From: CALGLS01 sp047626155
Lineage (GTDB): Bacteria; Bacteroidota; Bacteroidia; Chitinophagales; Saprospiraceae
Assembly (NCBI GenBank): GCA_047626155.1
Contig: JBLHRR010000039.1
Span: 1 to 36,195 of the forward strand
DNA length: 36,195 nt
Direction: 5' to 3'
The stretch's first letter is position 1. Every line of letters begins with the position of its first letter. A program made the translations under genes and the position numbers. The notes under the pieces were generated by a model. It saw only the letters and a list, made by a program, of their open reading frames with translations. It ran no database searches and was not told where the DNA came from. Shown here piece after piece: positions 15,062 through 22,077 of this stretch.

Positions 15062-15373
15062 AGTTTATATTTTGAAATGAATAGTAAGAAATCAAATTAG
15101 AGCGGACATAGTTTAATGAATTTCAACCTAATATGATGCTATACGATTTGGTATAGATTGACAGATGGAAAGGTCCAAAAACGCCGCCTTAATTGAGGTA
15201 AACACAGTGATTAGAAACAAAGATATGAAAATGTTTTGTTATGCTAAAAAGGCATCGTAATTTCTTAAAACAAAAGTTCGAAAATTTGGTTTAAGAGAGT
15301 AGATTTGATCGCTGCCTTTCAAAAGGCTACAATTACAACAACAGAACAGAACATTTAAAAGGCCAATATTGAC
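15062..15373. other. 312-bp divergent promoter region
   Basis: The region separates the minus-strand DUF2167 gene from the plus-strand DUF2452 gene. A TAGATTTG box at 15300-15307 probably drives the latter. On the DUF2167 side, CTAATTTG (complement near 15095-15102) is close to a -7 box but misses the exact spacing. No other structure is seen. Confidence 0.55.
15277..15307 (+). promoter_or_regulatory. Promoter of the DUF2452 gene
   Basis: TTCG (15277-15280) is followed after 19 bases by TAGATTTG (15300-15307), an exact TAnnTTTG -7 box with a weak -33 element. Transcription would start near 15312, 60 bases before the ATG at 15374. Confidence 0.45.
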
Positions 15374-15868
15374 ATGAGTAAAGAAGATAAAGTAACTAAG
15401 AACGCGGAATATCGGAAAATGGATGGCGAAGAAGCTCTAGAGGCCAACCACAATCCTATAGACAAAGATAAGATTACCGAGGTGCCTCACCTCCTACCCT
15501 ATGCGCACACGGTTGGCGGTGCCGTTATCAAGCCTATTGACAAAGGTCGAGTGAAAGGCCTGGCCGTCTCCTCTATGTACGAACAAACGGAGATGCAATT
15601 GGATCAAATCAGAGAGCAGGTCAATTTGCTCGTCGAACAAGCGACAGCCATTAAGGACCGGATACGCTTTTCAGAAGCGGTTTATCTCGCTGATGCTGGT
15701 TTTAAACCCTTAGTTGGGAAGACCTATCATTTATATAAGAAGAAAGATGATTCTGACGTTTTATCCATGATTGGCCCACATGAATGGGGGAAAAATTGTC
15801 CTTATGAGTTTCAGGCCAGTTTGAAAATGCTCTCGGATCATACTTGGGAAGTGATGGAGCAAGGGTAA
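15374..15868 (+). CDS. DUF2452 protein
   Basis: The 164-residue soluble protein matches DUF2452 along its whole length: NHNPIDKDKITEVPHLLPYAHTVGGAVIKPIDKGRVKG (residues of about 25-63), a helical segment MYEQTEMQLDQIREQVNLLVEQATAIKDRI (68-98), FKPLVGKTYHLYKKKD (111-126) and a C-terminal MIGPHEWG segment. No catalytic motif is known for the family. It has its own promoter and is probably a single-gene unit. The length is normal. Confidence 0.92.
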   Translation: MSKEDKVTKNAEYRKMDGEEALEANHNPIDKDKITEVPHLLPYAHTVGGAVIKPIDKGRVKGLAVSSMYEQTEMQLDQIREQVNLLVEQATAIKDRIRFSEAVYLADAGFKPLVGKTYHLYKKKDDSDVLSMIGPHEWGKNCPYEFQASLKMLSDHTWEVMEQG

Positions 15869-15874
15869 TTAGTT

Positions 15875-16000
15875 GATTCGTAGTATTGGTCTCTATTTAC
15901 GTACCTGATTAGTGTATTTTAGTTAGTTAATTGATTAAACTCATAGAATTGGCTAAGTAAGTCTCCTTTAGCGTACCTTTTTAGTGTGTTTATTAGTTTA
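15875..16000. repeat. Diverged tandem direct repeat
   Basis: Two neighbouring segments (about 15875-15928 and 15938-16000) share the same order of words: TAG-ATTGG, CTC-TTTA, CGTACCT, TTAGTGT and TTAGTT, with one insertion in the second. It looks like an old duplication of about 60 bp between the DUF2452 and DUF1573 genes. No function is apparent. Confidence 0.45.
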
Positions 16001-16146
16001 AAGTGAATAAGCTCTTTCGGTTTGAAGCTCCATGGGAATAAACTGCCTATAATCTACCATTTCCATAAAATCGAGCAGCACTTGTTGCTAAAACAGCTGA
16101 TTTTCCTTATTTTCGTAATCAGATCTTTAACTCAGACTTTACCTCC

Positions 16147-16524
16147 ATGAAATATATCCTCCTCTCTTTCATTTTCTGTTTTTCTGCCTTTCAACCTGTT
16201 TCTGTCCAAAATACCCCGGTAGTTGAATGGACAACTCCTATGGATCACGATCTTGGAGATATTGAGCTCGAGAAACCTGTCACTGTTCAATTCCAATACA
16301 TAAACATCTCTGACAAAGCCATTACCATCGATAATGTACGCCCAACTTGTGGCTGTACCGCCCCTACTTGGACCGATGCACCCATCGAACCAGATTCCAT
16401 CGGTACCATAGAAATCGAATATTCTGCTAGCCAACCTGGTTATTTCCGTAAGAAAATCAAAGTGTTCTTTAATGCTCAGCAGAAAGCAGAGCGCTTGTAT
16501 GTGGAGGGTTTTGTGGAGGAGTGA
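16147..16524 (+). CDS. DUF1573 secreted protein
   Basis: The 125-residue protein has a signal peptide (ILLSFIFCFSAFQPVSVQ, cleavage near residue 21) and one DUF1573 immunoglobulin-like domain: HDLGDIELEKPVTVQFQYINISDKAITID, the hallmark VRPTCGCTAP (about residues 64-73) and the G-x-x-G-T-I-E-I-E-Y strand. DUF1573 proteins are periplasmic or surface Ig-like modules, very common in Bacteroidota, with no known enzyme activity. The CGC cysteines probably form a disulfide or hold a lipid or metal contact; this is inference. The protein is complete. Confidence 0.92.
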   Translation: MKYILLSFIFCFSAFQPVSVQNTPVVEWTTPMDHDLGDIELEKPVTVQFQYINISDKAITIDNVRPTCGCTAPTWTDAPIEPDSIGTIEIEYSASQPGYFRKKIKVFFNAQQKAERLYVEGFVEE

Positions 16525-16562
16525 TCTTTAGGGCTTCTCGCTTCGCTTGAAGGTTTTTCACC

Positions 16563-16597
16563 GCAACGACGCAACGAGCGTAAAGGGAACGCAACGT
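16563..16597 (+). repeat. CGCAACG array
   Basis: Three exact CGCAACG heptamers begin at 16563, 16571 and 16591. An array of the same heptamer in the opposite orientation (CGTTGCG, three copies) lies at 28177-28211. It is close in composition to the GCTACGAAAGAC repeat at 7477. Confidence 0.7.
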
Positions 16598-16779
16598 TTG
16601 TCTAGCAAACGGAGCGCACCAATCTGCATATCCGAACACCTAGAAATCTACACATTCACCCATTCATCGACAAAATTTCCTTCCTCGTCCAAGAATCTCT
16701 TTTTCACAAACCTTAAGACGCTCTTCCTCGTTCAATTTCGAGTAGCAAAGTAACCTTTCTGTATTCACGAAAGAAAATA

Positions 16780-16787
16780 TATCTTTG
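16780..16787 (+). promoter_or_regulatory. -7 promoter box of the signal peptidase gene
   Basis: TATCTTTG is an exact TAnnTTTG box. A TTTC at 16756-16759, 20 bases upstream, can serve as a weak -33 element. Transcription would begin near 16792, at the 5' foot of the 13-bp hairpin. Confidence 0.55.
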
Positions 16788-16789
16788 CG

Positions 16790-16860
16790 GTCGAGATAAC
16801 AGCTCCGCTGTTATCTCGACTTCTTATAATAACCGTTCTGTTAACAGTTTTACTGTTAAC
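16790..16860 (+). promoter_or_regulatory. Two leader hairpins of the signal peptidase mRNA
   Basis: Hairpin 1 is a perfect 13-bp stem, GTCGAGATAACAG (16790-16802) with CTGTTATCTCGAC (16808-16820), loop CTCCG. Hairpin 2 is a perfect 8-bp stem, GTTAACAG (16840-16847) with CTGTTAAC (16853-16860). They sit between the promoter box and the GTG start and probably form at the 5' end of the mRNA, where they could protect it from decay or control translation. Confidence 0.65.
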
Positions 16861-16879
16861 AATTAAAAAATCAACCAAA

Positions 16880-18487
16880 GTGAGTGTACTGCTATTTTTA
16901 ATCTTCTCCTATATTCTAGTTTGTGTTACCTTATATAAGGTCTTCCCCAAAGCCGGTGTTGATGGCTGGAAAGCATTGGTTCCCGGACTCAACTTCATCG
17001 AATGGTGTAAGATCATTGGGCGACCTGCTTGGTGGGCTGCCTTATTGCTGATCCCGATAGTGAATATCTTTATCTGGGTTGGGATCTGTGTGGATATGGT
17101 TCGTTCCTTTGGGAAATATGACTTGAAGGATTCTGCTTTGGCGGTCATCTTTGCTCCGATTTCCTTTTTCCTATTGGGGAAAAACGATGATGCCAAATAT
17201 ATTGGACCAACCATAAAAGCTGAAGGGGACTACGCGCAGCAATTGAAAGAAGCGCATGAGAAAGGAGATACGAGAGAGATAAAGAAATTGGAATACAGCA
17301 ATCCTTATAGAAAATCGGAAGGCCGCGAATGGGTAGAGTCCATTGTCTTTGCTGTTTTTGCTGCGGCTTTTATTAGAATGTTCCTCATAGAGGCCTACGT
17401 TATTCCAACGCCTTCTATGGAAGGTTCTTTATTGGTGGGTGATTTTCTTTTTGTAAGTAAAGCTCATTATGGTATTCGTACTCCGATGACGGTTCTACAG
17501 TTTCCGCTGTTGCACAACACAACGCCATTTGTTGGGACGGAGTCTTACTTGAAGAGTCCTAGTTTGGGCTACCACCGTTTGCCTGCTATTACAAATGTGA
17601 AGCGAAACGATCCGATTGTTTTTAATTATCCAGAAGGCGATTCTGTTTATATGGCTCCGGGCCGTACTGTTAGTGTACACGACATTAGAAGAAATCCGGG
17701 CTACCGTAGAATGGTTCAAGGACGAAATTTATCCTTGCGTGTTCGGCCAATTGACAAACGAGATCATTACATCAAAAGATGTGTCGCTTTGCCGGGCGAT
17801 GAATTACAGATTAAGAATCAGAAAGTGTTCGTCAATGGCGAACCTGCTCCGGAACCATCTGGTGTACAGTTCAATTATGTGGTAACTGTGAAAGGTGACC
17901 CCTCTGGCCCATTCAACAAAACCTTGAATGATAAAATGGATGAATTAGGTGTCAACCTAAACGAAATCAATAGTGGTGATGGCCAGTCAAATCGAGAATA
18001 CGCCTTAACAAAAGCTCAGGTTGCTGTTTTGCAAGGGATGAGCGAACAATTGAGCCTAGCACCTAGCCCATACAAAGTTCCTCCTCAACTTATCTTCCCT
18101 CATGATCCTGGCAACTTTGGCGAATGGGGAGTAGATGATTATGGTCCAATCAAAATACCTAAGGCCGGTGAAAGTGTTGTTATAACTCCTAACAACATTG
18201 CGATGTACGCGCGGATCATCCGAGTTTATGAAAAGAATGAAATGAATATCAAAAATGGACGAATATTTATAAATGGTAAACAAGCTACGAATTATACCTT
18301 CCAACAAGACTACTACTGGGCGATGGGAGACAACCGCCACAATTCTGAAGATTCTCGCTTCTGGGGTTTTATACCCGCAGATCATATGGTTGGAAAACCT
18401 TTGTTTATCTGGTTTTCTACTAAGAACGGAAGTATTATGAATGGTATTCGTTGGTCGCGGATTTTTAGTTCTGCTAATAAGATGTAG
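16880..18487 (+). CDS. lepB: Signal peptidase I, long Bacteroidota form
   Basis: The 535-residue inner-membrane serine protease removes signal peptides from Sec (and Tat) exported proteins. The first 100 residues form an extra membrane domain with about three helices (DUF5684-like: GVDGWKALVPGLNFIEWCKIIGRPAWWA), then a second membrane anchor at about 153-172. The catalytic serine is S179 in PTPSMEGSLLVGD and the general base lysine K299 in HYIKRCVALPGDE; the box E motif MGDNRHNSEDSRFWGFIP starts at 482. It is longer than E. coli LepB (324) because of the N-terminal domain and an insertion of about 150 residues between the lysine box and box E, as in other Bacteroidota. The start is GTG; no other in-frame start precedes the first helix. 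Confidence 0.96.
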   Translation: MSVLLFLIFSYILVCVTLYKVFPKAGVDGWKALVPGLNFIEWCKIIGRPAWWAALLLIPIVNIFIWVGICVDMVRSFGKYDLKDSALAVIFAPISFFLLGKNDDAKYIGPTIKAEGDYAQQLKEAHEKGDTREIKKLEYSNPYRKSEGREWVESIVFAVFAAAFIRMFLIEAYVIPTPSMEGSLLVGDFLFVSKAHYGIRTPMTVLQFPLLHNTTPFVGTESYLKSPSLGYHRLPAITNVKRNDPIVFNYPEGDSVYMAPGRTVSVHDIRRNPGYRRMVQGRNLSLRVRPIDKRDHYIKRCVALPGDELQIKNQKVFVNGEPAPEPSGVQFNYVVTVKGDPSGPFNKTLNDKMDELGVNLNEINSGDGQSNREYALTKAQVAVLQGMSEQLSLAPSPYKVPPQLIFPHDPGNFGEWGVDDYGPIKIPKAGESVVITPNNIAMYARIIRVYEKNEMNIKNGRIFINGKQATNYTFQQDYYWAMGDNRHNSEDSRFWGFIPADHMVGKPLFIWFSTKNGSIMNGIRWSRIFSSANKM

Positions 18488-18514
18488 GTTCTCAGTTCAC
18501 ATTTTAGAATATGG

Positions 18515-18552
18515 CAAATCCCTCAAACGATCTTCAATCTTTGGGGGATTTG
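18515..18552 (+). terminator. Probable terminator of lepB
   Basis: CAAATCCCTCAAA (18515-18527) pairs with TTTGGGGGATTTG (18540-18552) over 13 bp with one G-T pair and a 12-base loop, 28 bp after the lepB stop. The following TTATTTC is a poor T-tract, so it may be an mRNA 3'-end stabiliser as much as a terminator. Confidence 0.55.
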
Positions 18553-18738
18553 TTATTTCAATGCGAGAACAATCTGCGGTGCATTTCGTTTGCCTCTGAA
18601 GCCCCCAGCCCTTTAGAGGTCGAAGCAACGCTGGCAATTGGCCTTTCGCTAAATATCCAATATCTAAATTTTATGGGATCACTCATCTTTTTACTACATT
18701 TACAGTAAATAGACATCACCTAATCAACTGCATCACAT

Positions 18739-19761
18739 ATGCTCCAAAAGATAATCGATTTCTTTAAAAGCCTTTTTGGCGGATTTAGCTCCTCCAAACC
18801 GACAACTACAAAGGCACCGACTCCCACCACCAACTACCCCAGCTCTACCCTACCCTCTGCAAATGAGACAGAACCACAGGACGGATCTGAAATTACTAAT
18901 GACACCGCTGTTGTTGTGCTAAAGGAAGACGACCCTATTGTCGAAACCAGTAATCCAGTTGATGATACGAATGTAGACCTTCCGGGCTCTAATAGCGGAA
19001 CCGCCTCTGATGATGCCCCTGAAACGCCTACGGAAGAACCAGAGCCAACAGATAACAATGGAACTACAGGTGGCTCTTCCTCCTCAGGAACAGGTACCAC
19101 TACTCCACCAACAAATACCGAAACCACCACCGATACGGACGGGCCTTCTCAACACAAGCCCCGCTATCTTTGGATGATCGACAACGGTCATGGTAAAAAA
19201 ACGGCTGGTAAGCGATCTCCTAAATTCACGGACGGAACTCAGTTGTTAGAATATAAATTCAATCGAGATGTTGTGGAACGAATGGTTAGATTGCTGAAGC
19301 AAAAAGGCGTTAAGCATTATGTTGTCGTACCTGAAGTAGATGTAAATAATTTGTTAGAGGAGCGAGTCCGGAGGGCCAATGACAAGAAATCGGCACTGCC
19401 ACGCTTGTTTGTATCCGTACATTCCAATGCGGCTCCTGCACCCTTAGGAAAGTGGTGTGATCCAAAAATAAGTGGAATTGAAACCTGGTATTACCACAAC
19501 AATTCCAGAGGTAGAAAAGTAGCGGCCATCTTTCAAAAACATTTAGTAGCAGCAACAGGTTGGAAGAACAGACACATCAAATCTCGGCCAACCAACCAAT
19601 TCTATGTGCTACGAAATACGAAGATGACTGCGGTATTAACAGAGAATGGTTTTTACAATAATAAAGCACAGTGTCTTGAATTGCTAAAAAGCGAAACGAA
19701 GGATAAAATCGCAGCAGCGCATGTCGATGCCATTATGGAGATTGAGAAGAAGGGAGTTTAG
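18739..19761 (+). CDS. N-acetylmuramoyl-L-alanine amidase (Amidase_3)
   Basis: The 340-residue protein cuts the amide bond between MurNAc and L-Ala in peptidoglycan. The catalytic domain covers about residues 142-338, with the zinc ligands of Amidase_3 visible: H151 (IDNGHG), E171 (LLEYKFN) and H228 (VSVHSNA), plus the catalytic glutamate E302 (LTENGFYNN). Residues 20-140 are a low-complexity Thr/Pro/Ser/Asp linker. There is no clear Sec signal; the N-terminus is an amphipathic stretch (MLQKIIDFFKSLFGGF), so how it reaches the wall is unclear. Such leaderless amidases also occur in phage or lysis modules, but no phage gene is near. Its stop codon overlaps that of the convergent OmpA-like gene. 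Confidence 0.92.
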   Translation: MLQKIIDFFKSLFGGFSSSKPTTTKAPTPTTNYPSSTLPSANETEPQDGSEITNDTAVVVLKEDDPIVETSNPVDDTNVDLPGSNSGTASDDAPETPTEEPEPTDNNGTTGGSSSSGTGTTTPPTNTETTTDTDGPSQHKPRYLWMIDNGHGKKTAGKRSPKFTDGTQLLEYKFNRDVVERMVRLLKQKGVKHYVVVPEVDVNNLLEERVRRANDKKSALPRLFVSVHSNAAPAPLGKWCDPKISGIETWYYHNNSRGRKVAAIFQKHLVAATGWKNRHIKSRPTNQFYVLRNTKMTAVLTENGFYNNKAQCLELLKSETKDKIAAAHVDAIMEIEKKGV

Positions 19762-21461
19762 TCTCCTAAAGAGATAACCTCCACCTCTACACGCCGATTC
19801 TTCTTTCGTAACCGATTTGAGGAGTTATCATTTATAGACTGATCGCAGCCGATACCAACGGTCTTAATACGAAGCGGGTTGATGTACTGCTTATACACCA
19901 AATAATCTTTAATGGCCTTTGCCCGATCCTTTGATAATTTAAGCAAGGCTGCTTTGTCTCCCTGATTATCGGTATGCCCAGATACTTGGATGTAAATGTC
20001 TGGATGCTGTTTGAGGTAGTAAGCCAGGCGATCAATTTCTTTATAAGAATCTTTACGAACCACTGCTTTAGACTGCATAAAATAAATCGGTCGCAAATCA
20101 ATTTTCTTTCCAAGCTCCGGCTCTCCTTTTATAATTTCAATTTTCTTGGTAAGGACTTCCTCCTTTTTCTCTCCTTTAATTGGTTCGAGATAGAATTTTA
20201 TTTCTTTTACATAATTCGTTTTCATTGCCGGACCAGTTACCACGACTACTGCGTCCGATTCAAAACCTTCTTTACTTGCTGTGATCGTCGCTTTGGTAGC
20301 CCAGGCCAAAGTCATTTTAAAATTACCTTCCCTTCCTCCTTGAACAATGCTGGGATTATTGCCTTTTTCCTCACAAAGAACTTGAGCATCTTCAATAGGC
20401 TTCATCGTTTCTTTGTTGAAAATGAGACCACGGATATTGAGTGCTTCTGATTTGGGAGAATCAATTTGAACACGAAAGATATCCCAATTTTTATTTCGGT
20501 TAGAACAAAAATAAAGATGTCCGGATGTGGAGCAGAAGTAGGGATGGCTATCGGATGAATTTGAATTTATGGGACTGATGAATTTTCGTGGAGCAGTCCA
20601 TTTTTCCCAGCTTTTACCAATTCTAGTCTGCATATAAATATTGCTATTCCCTTGTCTGTCTCCCCGATCAGAGGAAAAGAACAACTTCGTTTTGTCTTTC
20701 GACAAATGCGGTGTCGCCTCTCTATAAGGAGTATTGACCCCTCGTCCTAAATTTTTTGGTGCCGACCAAGAACCGCTTTTTAATTTGAAACAAGCATATA
20801 AATCTGATTTCCCAACAGCATCCTTACGTTCTAAAGAAAGAATCATCACTTGCCCGTCTTCACTAATACTCAGATTGACATCAGGGCCGGAGTTGTGGTA
20901 ATTATTAATGGCGATTGGTTTTGGAAATGACCATTCACCTTCTGTTGAAAGGTGCGAGGTCGAAAACCCTTTTTGCATTCCCCCTCTTGCGCTGAATTGG
21001 TTGACAACAATAACTTCATTGGTATATGGAACAATAGCACTGATACTATTCGGAAGTGCATTGTTAAGTGGTGAGCTAGGATGTGTAATTACATCAAAAT
21101 CTTTCTTGGCGGTGTTGGCCACAAAAATATCTTGATTATAAAAAGAATTAACCGGATCATATACTTGCTGACCAGAAATATCCGTAAAAATTTCCCTCAA
21201 ACGAGCGAGGTATTGCTCTGGTGGTAAAGTATGAGAAAGATCCCTTCCCTCTTCTATAAGTGTTCTTTCAAAGTGCTCACTTCGCATTCTAGTAAAGTAC
21301 AAGACCAAACCATCAGGAGAGATACAAGGCGCTATCTCATCATAAGTAGCCGTATTAATGCCTTCATTCAGGTACTCCAAACGAAGGTTCTGCCCAGTAG
21401 TGTGGTTACACCAGAGGAGGGATAAAAAGAATACGATTAACAAATGATTAATTAAATTCAT
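19758..21461 (-). CDS. PD40/OmpA-family outer-membrane-associated protein
   Basis: With the start at the ATG at 21461 the product has 567 residues (a TTG two codons earlier is also open). It has a signal peptide (LLIVFFLSLLWCNHTTGQ). Residues of about 35-340 contain WD40-like PD40 repeats (EIAPCISPDGLVLYFTRM, PHLSKDKTKLFFSSDRGD, SHPYFCSTSGHLYFCSNRNKNWDIF), then a short carboxypeptidase-like Ig segment (about 345-430), and a C-terminal OmpA domain from about 455 with the peptidoglycan-binding residues D498 (HTDNQGD) and R513 (LSKDRAK) and the NRRVEVEV end. It should tie the outer membrane to the wall, as the relatives found in T9SS/gliding clusters do. No TPR N-terminus (as in PorE/SprF partners) is seen. 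Confidence 0.93.
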   Translation of the reverse strand: MNLINHLLIVFFLSLLWCNHTTGQNLRLEYLNEGINTATYDEIAPCISPDGLVLYFTRMRSEHFERTLIEEGRDLSHTLPPEQYLARLREIFTDISGQQVYDPVNSFYNQDIFVANTAKKDFDVITHPSSPLNNALPNSISAIVPYTNEVIVVNQFSARGGMQKGFSTSHLSTEGEWSFPKPIAINNYHNSGPDVNLSISEDGQVMILSLERKDAVGKSDLYACFKLKSGSWSAPKNLGRGVNTPYREATPHLSKDKTKLFFSSDRGDRQGNSNIYMQTRIGKSWEKWTAPRKFISPINSNSSDSHPYFCSTSGHLYFCSNRNKNWDIFRVQIDSPKSEALNIRGLIFNKETMKPIEDAQVLCEEKGNNPSIVQGGREGNFKMTLAWATKATITASKEGFESDAVVVVTGPAMKTNYVKEIKFYLEPIKGEKKEEVLTKKIEIIKGEPELGKKIDLRPIYFMQSKAVVRKDSYKEIDRLAYYLKQHPDIYIQVSGHTDNQGDKAALLKLSKDRAKAIKDYLVYKQYINPLRIKTVGIGCDQSINDNSSNRLRKKNRRVEVEVISLGD

Positions 21462-21623
21462 AATCAATACAGAGACTATTTAGTTGGGTAGTGCAAGGGG
21501 GAAAAAGCAAAGGAAATATCCTTCGAACCCTATCGCTTGATTCAATAGTATTACATGACAACCAATATGCCAATCTTATAGCAATAATGAGATATATGTA
21601 GAAAAGCATTCTTATTTTGCCTC

Positions 21624-21950
21624 ATGGATATAAAAATACAACTTTTGCAGGCTTATTCTAAAGAGAACTATGAAGCGCTGGTTAGAATTACCGTTAGTGG
21701 AAATAGCTCCGCTTCTAGAGAAAAATTAATAAATCAGATGAAAAAAGAGGCCGCACAATATCATGCAGATGGAATCATTTTGCTGGACGAAAAACGAATT
21801 GCCCGAGAAAGTCTTAATGGTTTTGCTTTAGCTATAAATATCGTGTCCCTTTTTGGTAGCTATGAGAGCTGCGAAGAAGCAACGTATTTACCCGTTGAGC
21901 AGGAGTATCAAGCATTAAAAATGGAAGGGATTGCTTTTCGATATAAGTAA
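21624..21950 (+). CDS. Small hypothetical protein
   Basis: The 108-residue protein has no signal peptide or membrane segment. It begins with strand MDIKIQLLQAYS, and KLINQMKKEAAQYHADGIILLDEKRI recalls the G-A-D-G/A-V/I-I helix-strand pattern of YbjQ/heavy-metal-binding-like domains, but the resemblance is too short to assign. The C-terminus (YLPVEQEYQALKMEGIAFRYK) is conserved-looking. The gene stands between the OmpA-like and permease genes, with a small TACGAA-TTCGTA hairpin after it (21965-21980). Confidence 0.65.
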   Translation: MDIKIQLLQAYSKENYEALVRITVSGNSSASREKLINQMKKEAAQYHADGIILLDEKRIARESLNGFALAINIVSLFGSYESCEEATYLPVEQEYQALKMEGIAFRYK

Positions 21951-21995
21951 GATTTAGTCATTAGTACGAAAAGATTCGTATTATTTCTGTCCCTC

Positions 21996-22072
21996 TCTCA
22001 TTTATTCCTAAATTAGCTTTTATTGAGAACTCAAATGAGTTTCCTAAGTATAAGCTAAGTGAATAAATGAGA
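21996..22072 (+). repeat. Long inverted repeat ahead of the permease start
   Basis: TCTCATTTATTC (21996-22007) is perfectly complementary to GAATAAATGAGA (22061-22072). Inside, CTAAATTAGCTT and AAGCTAAG extend the pairing with bulges, and AACTC/GAGTT close the tip, giving a stem of roughly 30 bp. The 3' foot ends 5 bp before the ATG at 22078, so any ribosome binding site would lie in the stem. Confidence 0.7.
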
Positions 22073-22077
22073 CAGCC

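Larger units (their letters stand above)
16525..16879. other. 355-bp intergenic region with repeats and promoter
   Basis: The region contains a CGCAACG array (16563-16597), a TATCTTTG promoter box (16780-16787) and two leader hairpins (16790-16820 and 16840-16860) before the signal peptidase gene. No gene is seen; a 68-codon frame over the array is low in coding character. Confidence 0.6.

Noticed and set aside
16547..16753. 68-codon frame over the CGCAACG array
   Set aside because: The composition is that of the repeat and no family or start context supports it.
18511..18708. 65-codon frame after lepB
   Set aside because: It covers the lepB terminator hairpin and shows no recognisable protein pattern.
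18739..21461. Prophage or lysis module around the amidase
   Set aside because: No holin, tail, capsid or integrase gene is near; the neighbours are lepB and an OmpA-like protein.
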